A stretch of 42,768 bases of DNA, taken from Basidiobolus meristosporus CBS 931.73 (taxonomy: Eukaryota > Basidiobolomycota > Basidiobolomycetes > Basidiobolales > Basidiobolaceae). Shown here piece by piece: positions 1 to 8,987 of the stretch. The notes beneath the pieces were generated by a model, which searched no databases, was not told the DNA's origin, and saw only the letters and a list, made by a program, of their open reading frames with translations. Where the stretch lies: NCBI GenBank assembly GCA_002104905.1, contig MCFE01000713.1:1-42768 (forward strand). Reading direction: 5' to 3'. Both the position numbers and the translations under genes were made by a program. The stretch's first letter is position 1; each line of letters begins with the position of its first letter.

Positions 1-1360
1 AGGGGACATTTATTTGTGGTGGCCTTCTGATGGGTTCATGCCAATGATTTCTCATATTTTTTTGGCTACATTCTCATCTGCTGAAGTATTGTGGGCAGCT
101 TACAGATGCACAGATATTCTCAATTTCCAGCTTGACAGAGAGCTGCAGGAGTGCATTGTTATTTTTAGTGGGTACACTGTCCACATGGCCTTTTGGTATG
201 TAACCCTGCTTGTTGTACTGAATGAGAAAGTGAGGTGTTTTCCCACCATTCTTCTGTTGCTGTTAGCAGCAGGATTTGGTTGGGAAATATACTACTTTGC
301 TTTATTTTCTAGTGGCATGTATATGGAAGCAATTCAAATCAAAGGGGACAGGGTGCAACAGATGCAGGTGTATGTGGTTCCTCAACTGTCTTGAAAATGC
401 TTACCATGTCAGGTAATTGTGGATTCTCACATTGATGTAGCTGCAATATCCCAAATTCATGACTGTCTTAAGTTCACATGAGTATTAGCAAATAAGTGAA
501 ATAACAGTATCATTATGTTGAGAGGCAAGTTGCTTGCCCCATGGAGAGTACTATTTGACTTCATCACCTTAAGAGACGCAAAAATGTCCATGGACAATTG
601 TAACAAGCCTCTCAGCCATGAAGTACACAGACAGCCTAGGAAACATTGCACATATTGCAGCAGTGTTTTCCCACTTAAGTTTTATTTGACCCTTCCTCAG
701 TTTCTACTCTACAAACCATATCTTGCCAGCCACTCAATACATGTATAATGGCACCTAGTAGTTCTTGTCATCTTGCACAAGCTGAGTTGGGTGTGATTTT
801 GATGTCTTTAGGCACACTTCAGCCTTCTGAATACTGTACACTGTATGAATGCTTTGAAGATCAAGACTCACTGATAGGTTGAGAGCCTATCTTCTCTATC
901 AACAGTACCCTATAAGAGCCTGGCAAAATCCTAATATGCAATGATATAACACTTGTGGAGAAAAGCCAAGATTATTTTATTGAACCAAGTGAGCTCAGAA
1001 ATCCATCTAGTTGTGAATGATGTGATCTTGTGGCTAGAGAAGTGATGTGTTTCCACTAATGTCAATTAATGGGGGCTTGGAGGATTTACAACTACTTCTT
1101 GCCATAATCATTCTGGGATGCAACTATTGTATTGATGGTGCAAATGTAAAACCTTTCTGAGGTCGGCAACATATGGCCTAGCAACCATCTTGATACCAGC
1201 ATTTGTTAGCAGTTGCATGGTATTCACATTGAAAGGTTCCTCCATTGCAAGGTGTCCAACTTGCCAAGAGTCCACAGCCATGAGAGGAAAATATTGTTCA
1301 CACTCCAGATATATTTCAGTAATACCCTTTCTAAGGAAGCTCATGTAGTGCAACAAATAA
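1..1360 (-). repeat. Family X repeat, copy 3 (left-truncated by window)
   Basis: This stretch is a diverged copy of the sequence at about 10480-11684 and (opposite orientation) 13509-14540. Matching landmarks include the Lys/Pro/Thr-rich Gag-like start region near 200-300 and the segment at 1100-1360, whose minus strand reads with NVNTMQLLTNAGIKM. All frames contain many stops. The reading sense is inferred from the longest conserved frames. I do not recognise the encoded protein. CpG is almost absent. Confidence 0.5.
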
Positions 1361-1711
1361 TGTGTGTGGTAAAATTTGTAATTCCACCTAAATATTCTGC
1401 TTACTTAGTCACTTAGATCATTAGCTTCAAATCCTAGAGGATACTGACCAAATTTGTTGTGAGATTTACTTGGAAAATTTTCACAAAAATATCTGGTACC
1501 CTGATCATGAAAATCCTGAAAGTTATCCAAACAGCCCCAAACCTTGCACACATGGTCCTGGGACCTTCCTATGCCTATTCTATGTGGTGCTTGTGTCAAG
1601 ATCATTTACAAGTACAAATACTATTCTTACATTCAATAAATCATTGAGTGAAGATCACTTAATCTACTTGTTCTCCCATTCACTGCCAATAACTCCAAGA
1701 CTTTTACAGCA
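1361..1711 (+). repeat. Copia-family 5' LTR, degenerate
   Basis: This aligns along its whole length with the LTRs at 13068-13393 (opposite strand) and 40286-40633 (opposite strand). It ends in CAGCA directly before a primer-binding site. The left terminus is blurred: TGTGTGG here against TGTTG in the better copies, so the start is uncertain by a few bases. It serves an element running rightwards. A reading frame stays open through the LTR from 1470 into gag, as it does in the other 5' LTR copy. Confidence 0.75.
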
Positions 1712-1724
1712 GGTTATGAGCCCC
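1712..1724 (+). other. Copia primer-binding site (initiator tRNA-Met anticodon arm)
   Basis: The sequence GGTTATGAGCCCC immediately follows the LTR. It is complementary to the anticodon stem-loop of initiator tRNA-Met (GGGCTCATAACC). Drosophila copia is known to prime from an internally cleaved initiator tRNA-Met, so this is a half-tRNA type site. The ATG at 1716-1718 lies inside it. Confidence 0.7.
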
Positions 1725-2245
1725 AAGCTATTGATCTCTGCAGTATTTACTACTGCCATTACCGGAATTTTTACTCTGCTGAAAAGTTAAATGGATCCAA
1801 CTACTAAGTGTGAAGGTGAAGACAAAGATGCTCCTACAACAAAGAGGCCTTTGGGATATTTTCAGGGGAAAAGAATGCCCTCCTAAAGTGTGGGAGAGGA
1901 AACCTCAGAGTGCCAGAAGAACAAACATGGTGACTTTAACTGCATTTGCCTTAATGTCAAAGACAAATTGCTAATTCAATGTGCAAGTGTAAACACAACA
2001 AAGAAGGCCTGAAAAGCATTAGAAGAAATGTACCTGTCAATTTCTGCTGCCAAGAAAATATAATTTAGTCCAAAATCCTTTAATACAAAGATGTTGCTGG
2101 GGGAAGAAATGAAAAATCAAATTAAAAGAATTACCCTGCTGGTCAATGAGATGGAATTTATGAGCATACCAACTATTGCTGATGATGCAATAACAACTAT
2201 CCTGAATAGCCTGACCAACAAGTCCCAGGGCCATTTGGAAAGATA
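1716..2245 (+). pseudogene. Degenerate copia gag
   Basis: The sequence aligns with the start of the better-preserved Gag at 13063 and below. Shared stretches include MSPK at the start, the region around SAEKL.GSNY, CLNVKDKLLIQC and the segment on ITLLV.EMES. It is broken by stops and indels (for example after codons at about 1805, 1888 and 2010) and ends abruptly near 2245. Gag would package element RNA in the cytoplasm. This copy cannot make a full protein. Confidence 0.7.
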
Positions 2246-2414
2246 GTACACAGTGTTAGCTGCCCAAAGTATATCTTGGCCACAGGTCATTAATTTTGTG
2301 AAGACCTATTAACAGGATCTTCATGACTATATCTTATAAAAGCTTACTAACTTCAACATATATACATCCTTGCTGCAGTTGTCACATCTTTATCACCCAT
2401 GCTTGACAGCTTCT

Positions 2415-2657
2415 CTACAGGATATCTGCAGCGGTGCCATATAACACATATTGAGGTAACATAAGCATATGCATGGCTGCTACCATTTTGGCCATGCATA
2501 CCTCCTGAATATCCAAGAAATACCTCTTAGTACTTGAACTGCATGTTACTTCTCCCTGCTGGATTCTAGTCCCCATATATGTACACTCTAGCTCTTGATC
2601 ATTAGAATATTGTACTGAATTCTTAAGAAATTGCTTTGTACCTAGGAGGAGCCCCAC
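2415..2657 (-). pseudogene. Copia reverse transcriptase fragment
   Basis: The minus strand has an open 80-codon frame with the pattern GTRIQQGEVT..SSSTKRYFLDI followed by a Met/Ala-rich stretch. This resembles the part of Ty1/copia reverse transcriptase between the catalytic palm and RNase H (LGIEI..GEV.LSQ.KYI.DIL.RF). Upstream on the same strand lie copia integrase and protease remnants, which supports the call. The catalytic YVDD region is not recognisable. The fragment is dead. Confidence 0.45.
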
Positions 2658-3388
2658 ATACTTTGGTAAAGTAGTTCTAACTAAACTTTGTTGCTTGCTG
2701 CCTTTAGCTTAACCTAGCATTAGCTAAGTGGTTACTCACACATTGTGGCTGCTCAGCAATCTTGATACCAAAGGCAAAGATGTCTTCATGAGCACATCTG
2801 CCCAAAGAACTTTTCAACCCATTCAGGCTGTCATCCATGTGCCAACTCATCACATCCAAACAAGCTTGAGGGCTATATTCTTGACTAGATTGGTATATGG
2901 TAGTACCTGCACCTTGACTTGCTTTCTTATCTCCCCATACATGTGCTCCATAGGAAACTCCCAATAGATGAAGCAAGGATCAATATTCCTCACATACCAC
3001 ACAATATGGAGCAGAGAATGGCTGCAATTACAGCAGAAATCTATATATTCTGCTTATACTAGTATAGCTGCTTAAATCCTGCCATAACTCCTCACATAAA
3101 AGCTGTAGATGCATCAAGCAGCATTGGTAATTTACTTCTGATAATTATTTTTACAATGTTAGCATTTGATTCTCAATGCTACAATGTATTCTTGGTAGAA
3201 ACCGCTCCTGAAGGCCACTCAAGAAACACATATCCAACTCAATCAGCCCTTACATTTGTATATTTACATATATATATGTATACTGACTGAAGCCTGTGCA
3301 AAGTACTTTGAGCAGCATATACACAATAACATTTTGCCAATTCCTTCAAGTTTCTCTGGTATCTCAAAGTGCTTATTCAGATCAAAGG
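2658..3388. other. TE-derived sequence, unassigned
   Basis: No gene is recognised. A 90-codon minus frame (2704-2976) and an overlapping 79-codon plus frame (2728-2967) show no family motif. The stretch lies between a copia RT fragment and a Tnp2-like fragment, so it is probably a decayed part of one of them. It is AT-rich, CpG-poor and has short TATA-type simple repeats near 3262-3285. Confidence 0.4.
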
Positions 3389-3600
3389 TTACCATCCATT
3401 GTGCTCAGAAAAGCTAGCTAAGTTGCTGATGGCAGGAGCATCTCCAATGTAAATAAAAATATGCGCTTTGATATGGCAGCCATTTACTAGTATCCCACTT
3501 GAAAGCGTACAGAATTTAGTCAGCAATGGATACAGGTAGCTATACAGGTTGAACAGGGATTCAGGCCCAGACATCAGTGAGACCACCATCAGATTATTGT
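3389..3600 (-). pseudogene. Tnp2/CMC-type DNA transposase fragment
   Basis: The minus frame reads MSGPESLFNLYSYLYPLL then IKAHI and GDAPAISNLASFSEHNGW. This is the pattern of Tnp2-like transposases (CACTA/Plavaka group): GP..P.NLDSFLYPL, then KAH, then GD.PAISKL.G.SGHNG. A second copy lies at 6152-6391. Only the core fragment remains. It abuts copia integrase sequence at about 3600, so one element probably inserted into or recombined with the other. Confidence 0.5.
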
Positions 3601-4320
3601 TCTGTTACCGTAATATGGGTAAGTTCTCCACCATTGGCAGAGTATATTTTCTTGATTTTTCACCAGTATCTTTCTCCATCATTTCTTTAAACTCCTTGAG
3701 CACTGACAAAGCTTCTTCCTTGCGCTCCATGAATTAAACCACATGTATTTAGTATCATCATCATGAAAAGTGATCAAACACTACATCCTGCCCAAGGATA
3801 GATCTTGCATAGGTCCACACAGATCTGAGTGCACAAAATCTAATTTTTTTTTAGTTTTGATTAACCCAGAGCTCTTGAGCAATTGTATGGCTTGTTTCCT
3901 AAGTATTCAGGCTTTTGCATCCAGACTTGTCAAACTTGAAGCCAAGTTCTTCTGCTGTGGCTTTGTTTACAGATAGTAGGTTTTGGGCTATTTCTGGCTC
4001 ATAGAGTACTTGTTGAAAGGTCAATGTATGGCTTTCTTCACTGCCTTTAAGGTTTATTTAAATAAATCTTCCTCCTACTGCATCAGTGTTCTACTGACAC
4101 CCATGAAAATCTTTGTAGTTAGAATTTCATGCGTTAGGAAAACACTTACTTTGGTGTGTACAGTGTTGAGATGTCTAGAGTGAATATACTATGTTGAAAA
4201 ATCCTTGTTTAAAGTCATTATTAGTGCAGATATGAATAGTCTTTCTTCAGATGTTGCAGTATTTCCTTCTTCAAGCTTTTCTGCTGACTACCTCTCTCTT
4301 CCAAGCACTGGTCTGAAGTG
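3600..4320 (-). pseudogene. Degenerate copia integrase, pre-integrase and protease region
   Basis: Read on the minus strand, the part at 3590-3870 gives DFVHSDLCGPMQ, then ITFHDDDTKYM, then RKEEALSVLKEFKEM and NGGEL, the hallmark order of a copia integrase core. The part at about 3960-4250 matches the protease region of the better copy at 11960-12240 (start of protease, then LLSV). Frameshifts and stops break it throughout. It is the next part, in Pol order, of the copy whose Gag end is at 4690-5850. Confidence 0.6.
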
Positions 4321-4690
4321 TGCCCTTTCTGCTCAAATATTGGACTATTGGTATAATTCTGCAGCTAAAGATTTACTTAGCAATTCTGGACTAGTGTTGA
4401 TCACTGTGGGACTAATTTACAGCTCTAACTTTGCCACTTTTTTCAGATCTATGATCTTATGATAATTCCCCTATAGGCAGGATCAAAGTAGCACTAATAC
4501 TGATTATTATGTACTAACCCTGAAACCGTTACAGAATGCTCCTGAATATTGAGAAACCCTCCTTACTTAATGTCACAGCTTTATTACTTCTGCAAATGTA
4601 TAAATACTGAGCTTCTTTATCAATAAACAACAATTCAGCTATTATCACTATTTCTTGATAAGTTCCTTAAATACAAATAACTTCTTATAT
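4321..4690. other. Unassigned insertion within the copia copy
   Basis: Compared with the better copia copy at 12340-12365, about 370 extra bases separate the protease-proximal segment from the zinc-knuckle segment here. I see no coding motif in them. The stretch is very AT-rich. It may be a small nested element. Its ends were not resolved by eye. Confidence 0.3.
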
Positions 4691-5850
4691 TGCAACACTT
4701 TCCATTTGCAGTAATTGCACAACAGATTAGTATAGACTTTGAAAGGCTTTAGGCATCTCCTTAGTTGGTTATCATTGCATATTAAGATATTTTCTTCTTC
4801 CTTCTTGTTGGTGCTGTGGAGGTGTATAGGTCCAAGGGAGAGATACGTCCAACACTTCTCAAGTGATTTGAGTGTGGGGTGTTCACTGGGTGCAATAACC
4901 TCTGGCAAAAGCTTGCTAGGAATACTTGGGTTCTGTCTCTAATCCAATGTGAAGGGGAATAAAGCCACAAGCTTGTCAAGGGAAAACTATTGAGCTACAA
5001 TCCCCAACTTAGTTGGCGTCTTAACAAAAGTATGTGCTGGGTTCAGTGTCCTTTGAGATGACAATGTACTAAAGCTTCCAAAGTCAAAACAACTGTAAAT
5101 TCCACCAGCAGGGACTTGATAAGAATGCAGCTGTGTTCAATAGTTACAAAGACAGAAAAGTATCTTTGCCTGTACAAGAACAAACTTGGGAAAGAATCAA
5201 ATATAATAAAAGTTACCTACTCTGCAACAAGTTGGAATATTGCTAAAAAGGGATGATCATTTGTTGTTGGGGGCAGCCTCCCTTATATACTTTTCTTACT
5301 GGCAAAGTGGTTACTAATCCTGGTGTTCCAGGAGGTTCCAGATATCAATAGAAATCCTGATGACATCAGAATGACCCAAGAAAGTTCTAAGTAGGTGCCA
5401 GGAGGTTCTAAGAGGCACAGCACATCCAACCAATCCGGAATCAGTATTCTGAAACCTGTGTAACATAGGGATACCATATATGGTATGAAAATGGTAGGGA
5501 TGGTGTCACAGGTTGATTATGTGTCACAGGTACTGGTGCAGGTACTTGCCTAATATAGAAGCACTTATAGCTAGTAATCTTACATAAAGTGAGGGGTAAC
5601 TGATGCAATAAGGTAAGCAAGTGTGATAGTCAACCGGCTTATGGCATAGTACTGATCAGGTAAGACAAATGGGATAAAACTAAAATAAGTGTAGTAGAGA
5701 TATAGGGAAGTAGAAAATAAGGGAATGAGCACATCTGTTAGTGGGTGTTACTGTCACCCTGCTACAGCACTTGATTTTCTTAACTTTTTATCCAGGAACC
5801 TTCCATATGTGTGATTTAAGGTCAGATCTGCAATTCTGGACTCTAGAGCT
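4690..5850 (-). pseudogene. Copia gag remnant, split by a solo LTR
   Basis: The piece at 4690-4814 aligns with 12345-12455 of the better copy and includes the start of the zinc knuckle (CNYCK). The piece at 5767-5850 aligns with 12454-12540. Between them lies a 952-bp LTR of another family (4815-5766). The target in the better copy reads TTGGCACTTG. Here the left flank reads TTGGTGC and the right flank GCACTTG, consistent with a short target duplication blurred by transitions. Confidence 0.65.
4815..5766 (-). repeat. Solo LTR, gypsy-type family
   Basis: It begins TGTGGAGGTG and ends CCTGCTACA, and aligns with the LTR at 7742-8987 over nearly its whole length. It lacks the 184-bp internal duplication found there. 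No primer site or polypurine tract lies next to it. Both flanks are copia gag, so it is a solo LTR left after recombination between two LTRs. The strand is set from the copy at 7742-8987. Confidence 0.75.
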
Positions 5851-6151
5851 GATAATTCTGTCAAATTTTTCCGCTATTTCCAAGGGCTCATTTTGGCTCA
5901 AATGCCTCATACAAAGTTTGGTCACTAGTATAGGGATATTGAAAAAGAGCAAATATATTGGTTACAGTGGAAAGCTTCTGCTCTTACAGACTCCATTTAT
6001 CTTAAGTATACTCAGTTTTCACTAATACCCTATCTACGCTAACAACTTATAGCTTACCAGCTTTGTTGCAAGTACAAGTTGACCTCTATACATCTTCACT
6101 GTGGGACACTGATGTTCTTAGTGTTGGTGTCTGGATAATAGTGCATGTGAG
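5851..6151. other. TE-derived sequence, unassigned
   Basis: The copia gag match stops near 5850 and the Tnp2-like match starts near 6152. I see no gene or clear repeat boundary between them. A 94-codon plus frame covering 5741-6025 runs antisense to gag and looks incidental. Confidence 0.35.
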
Positions 6152-6391
6152 CTATGGATAAATTCCCTGTTTCTCACACATTTGAAGGCAATTCCATCCA
6201 TTATGCCTAGATATGCCTGCTATCTTGCTGATGGCTGGGGCGTCTCCAATGCAGATAATACTATGTGCATTTATATAAAAGTAACTGACTGGTAATCTGC
6301 TAGATAACATACAAGGTTCATCCAACAATATACACAGGTAGCTATCCAGGCTCAACAGTGATCTAGGCCCATATATATGTGAGCCAAGCAT
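6152..6391 (-). pseudogene. Tnp2/CMC-type DNA transposase fragment, second copy
   Basis: The minus frame reads YGPRSLLSLDSYL, then FYINAHSII, then GDAPAISKIAGISRHNGW and a cysteine cluster with EKQGIYP. It is homologous to 3389-3600 and a little longer. Tnp2-like transposases have a matching block in which HNG is followed by a C..C pair and a short GIY-type motif. It is a fragment only, next to family X (6420 onward). Confidence 0.55.
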
Positions 6392-6419
6392 TAGATATTG
6401 CTCTATGGCTGTGTAATAT

Positions 6420-7110
6420 TTTTTGGGCTAGATGAGCTTCTGTAGACATAGTATTAATGAATACTTATAAAATGTGAGTAATCATTTCCTCCTATGGTGG
6501 TATATTCCTGGCAAGCTTAGCACCTTGCAACAATATTATTACTGATGTGAATAACATGCAACCGTTAGCAAATGCTGGAATCATAATGGTTACTATATCA
6601 TGTGCTGCCAGCTGCATAACAGTTAATCATTTCCACCATTTGCATTGTCAATTGTATTTCAGGATGATTTTGGCAAGAAATATCAGTAAACCCTTGAGGC
6701 TACTTTTACTAGCATTGGAGGGAGCACACCACTGCTCAAGCCACAACATCACAGTATTCTCCACTAAGTGTGTTACTGATCTCACTTGGCTCCATAAGAT
6801 AATACTCTAGTTATTTCCTTGGGAGTTATCACATCATATATTGAGACTTTGCTGGTCACATGCAAGGTACTGTTGTGACCATCAGTAAGCCTTCTCCTAC
6901 AGTGCTATCACTGTGCAAGCTACATTTAGCACCATAAGGTCAGCCAAAAGGCATCACAAGCTCACCTGATTCATCTTACCCAAGGTAAAATAGGTGGCTA
7001 GGGGCTGCAACTGAAGTATCAAATGGCCAGCAGGATATTACTGGTATATGAGTGACTGATTAAAGCTCAAGTATGACTTGAGCAGCAAATGCATGCTGCC
7101 TAGGAGAACA
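6420..7110 (+). repeat. Family X repeat, copy 4 (first half only)
   Basis: This matches, in inverted orientation, about 11000-11640 and 1-1360. The frame at 6547 reads NNMQPLANAGIIMV, the counterpart of NVNTMQLLTNAGIKM in copy 3. A sequence near 6760-6830 corresponds to the conserved segment with TTGGCTCCATAAG. Stops interrupt all frames. The second half of the family is missing because gypsy-type sequence follows. Confidence 0.5.
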
Positions 7111-7720
7111 TGTTTCATCTCTGCAAAGCATGGAATGCAAGACTTGTCATCCTTAGCTGCATGTATGTCAACTTTCCGTGCCTAGTCCTGGGGAGGCCCT
7201 TGTACAAGGTAAGTTTCATGGTAGACTCAGTTATTGCCTGGGACTCTAGGAGTGGCTTGGCCATGTCTTCATACTGTTGACTGAACTTTTCAAGTGGTAG
7301 CTTGGAAATTTCAGTCCTTTCAAAGTGTTTGAGGTCTTCAATTCCATAGTACATCTGGGTATACCATACTTGGTTTGTAGGTAGGTCTTCATTAATGCCC
7401 AGTCAGTGAGATTGTCTCCTTGTGTGAGGAGCTTAGTGGTAATATCATTGGTGCATTAGTAGGGGAAGTCTTCAACCATTTCATGCTCAGATAGCGTGCA
7501 CATCTTGCAGAGCTTCTCTCATTTGAATATGAAGCTCTCCACATTCTTTCCATCAAACTGTGGGGCTCCATGTGAGAGTGGTAATGGCATAGAATTCAAT
7601 TTGGGTAGGTAGCTTGGTGTTGTAATCTTGACAATATTGGTAGTCTGTTTTCAATGAGCAAATAATGGCTCAAATCCTCTGGTAAATCTTGTTTGGTCCT
7701 AGGGAGCTTGTAAGAACCCC
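7111..7720 (-). pseudogene. Degenerate Ty3/gypsy-like gag
   Basis: On the minus strand a primer site is followed by a Gag-like region. A stretch near 7565 reads PQFDGKNVESFI. Next come LCKMCTLSEHEMV and a part near 7400-7450 with LLTQGDNLTDWA. Finally, 7354-7115 is open for 79 codons and reads LPLEKFSQQYEDM and ITESTMKLTLYKGL. This order fits the retrotransposon Gag domain. At least two frame breaks are visible. Protease and RT are not found downstream. Confidence 0.55.
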
Positions 7721-7737
7721 CCCCATGTTGGGTGCCA
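7721..7737 (-). other. Gypsy-type primer-binding site
   Basis: On the minus strand, four bases after the LTR end, the sequence is TGGCACCCAACATGGGG. It begins with TGG, as needed to pair with the CCA end of a tRNA, and the following bases look like a tRNA acceptor and T-arm complement. The tRNA species was not identified. The site shows that 7742-8987 is a 5' LTR. Confidence 0.6.
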
Positions 7738-7741
7738 AATA

Positions 7742-8987
7742 TGTGGTTGTGTATAAGTCCAAGGGAGAGATATGTCCAACACTTCTCAAGTGTGCAGGGT
7801 GTTCACTGGGTGCAATAGCCACTGGCAAAAGCTTGCTTGGAATACTTGGGTTTTGTCTCTACACTAAATTGTAGGAGAATAAAGCCACAAGCTTGTCAAG
7901 GGAAAACTATTGAGCTACAATCCTAACTTAGTTGGCATCTTAACAAAAGCATGTGCTGGCTTCAGCGTCCTTTGAGATTACAATGGACTAAAGCTTCCAA
8001 AGTCAAAGCAACTGTAAACTCCACCAGCAGGGACTTGATTAGAATGCAGCTGTGGCAAATAGTTACAAAGACAGAAAAGTATTTTTGCCTCTACACAACA
8101 AATTTGGGAAAGAATATGATAAAATAAAGTAGGCCTACTGCAAGTATTCCTTACAAGTAATGCCTCCAAGGTCAGTTGGCTGTCTGTGTAGTCTCCTGGG
8201 AGTGTCCTGTGGTCTGAAATTGGTAGCTTAGGTTGCAGCAGATAGCAGTCATCACACTAATTAACAAGTTGGTATATTGATAAATGGGATAATGGCTTAT
8301 TTCTGAGGGACTACCTTCCATTTGTCCTTTTTTCACTGGCCAAGTTATTTTTAATTATGGTGCTTCAGAAGGTTCTTAACTCAAAATGTCCTGTGGTCTG
8401 GGGTTGGAAGTTCAGGTAGCAGCAAGTAGCAGTGATCACACTAATCCACAAGTTGGTATATTGATAAAAGGGATGATTATTTATTGTTGAGGGATTGCCA
8501 CCCTTATATACACTTCTTGCTGGCTAAGTAATTACTAATCATGGTGTTCCTGAAGGTTCCGGAGATCAATTGAAATCTCTATGACATCAAAATGAGCTAA
8601 GAGTACTCTAAGTAGGTGCCAGACGGTTCTAAGTGGCACAGCACATCTAACCAATCAGGAACCAGTACTCTGAAACCTGCATAACATATGGATACCATAC
8701 ACGGTATAGAATTGATAAGGATGGTGATACAAATTGGTCATGTGTCACAGGTACTGGTATGTGTACTTGCCAAATATAGAAGCACATATAGGTAGGAATC
8801 TTATATAAAGTGAGGGATAACTTATGCAATAAGGTAAGCAGGTGTGATAGTCAGCCTGCTTATAGGATAGTACTGATCAAGCAAAACTAATGGGATAAAA
8901 CTAAAATAAGTGTAGTAGAGAAATAGGGAAGTAGAATATATGGGAATAAGCACATCTGTTGGTAGGTGTCACTATAATCCCATCACA
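7742..8987 (-). repeat. Gypsy-type 5' LTR (1246 bp)
   Basis: It is bounded by TGTGG at 7742 and ATCACA at 8987 and followed on the minus strand by a primer site and Gag remnants. It aligns with the solo LTR at 4815-5766 but is about 290 bp longer, partly because of an internal tandem duplication at 8206-8573. Its outer edge cuts family X sequence at 8988, so the element inserted into or beside a family X copy. Confidence 0.75.
8206..8573. repeat. 184-bp tandem duplication inside the LTR
   Basis: Units start at 8206 and 8390, both with CCTGTGGTCTG. Both continue through a stretch ending in ACAAGTTGGTATATTGATAA. They differ by scattered substitutions, so the duplication is not very recent. The solo LTR at 4815-5766 carries one unit only. 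Confidence 0.7.
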
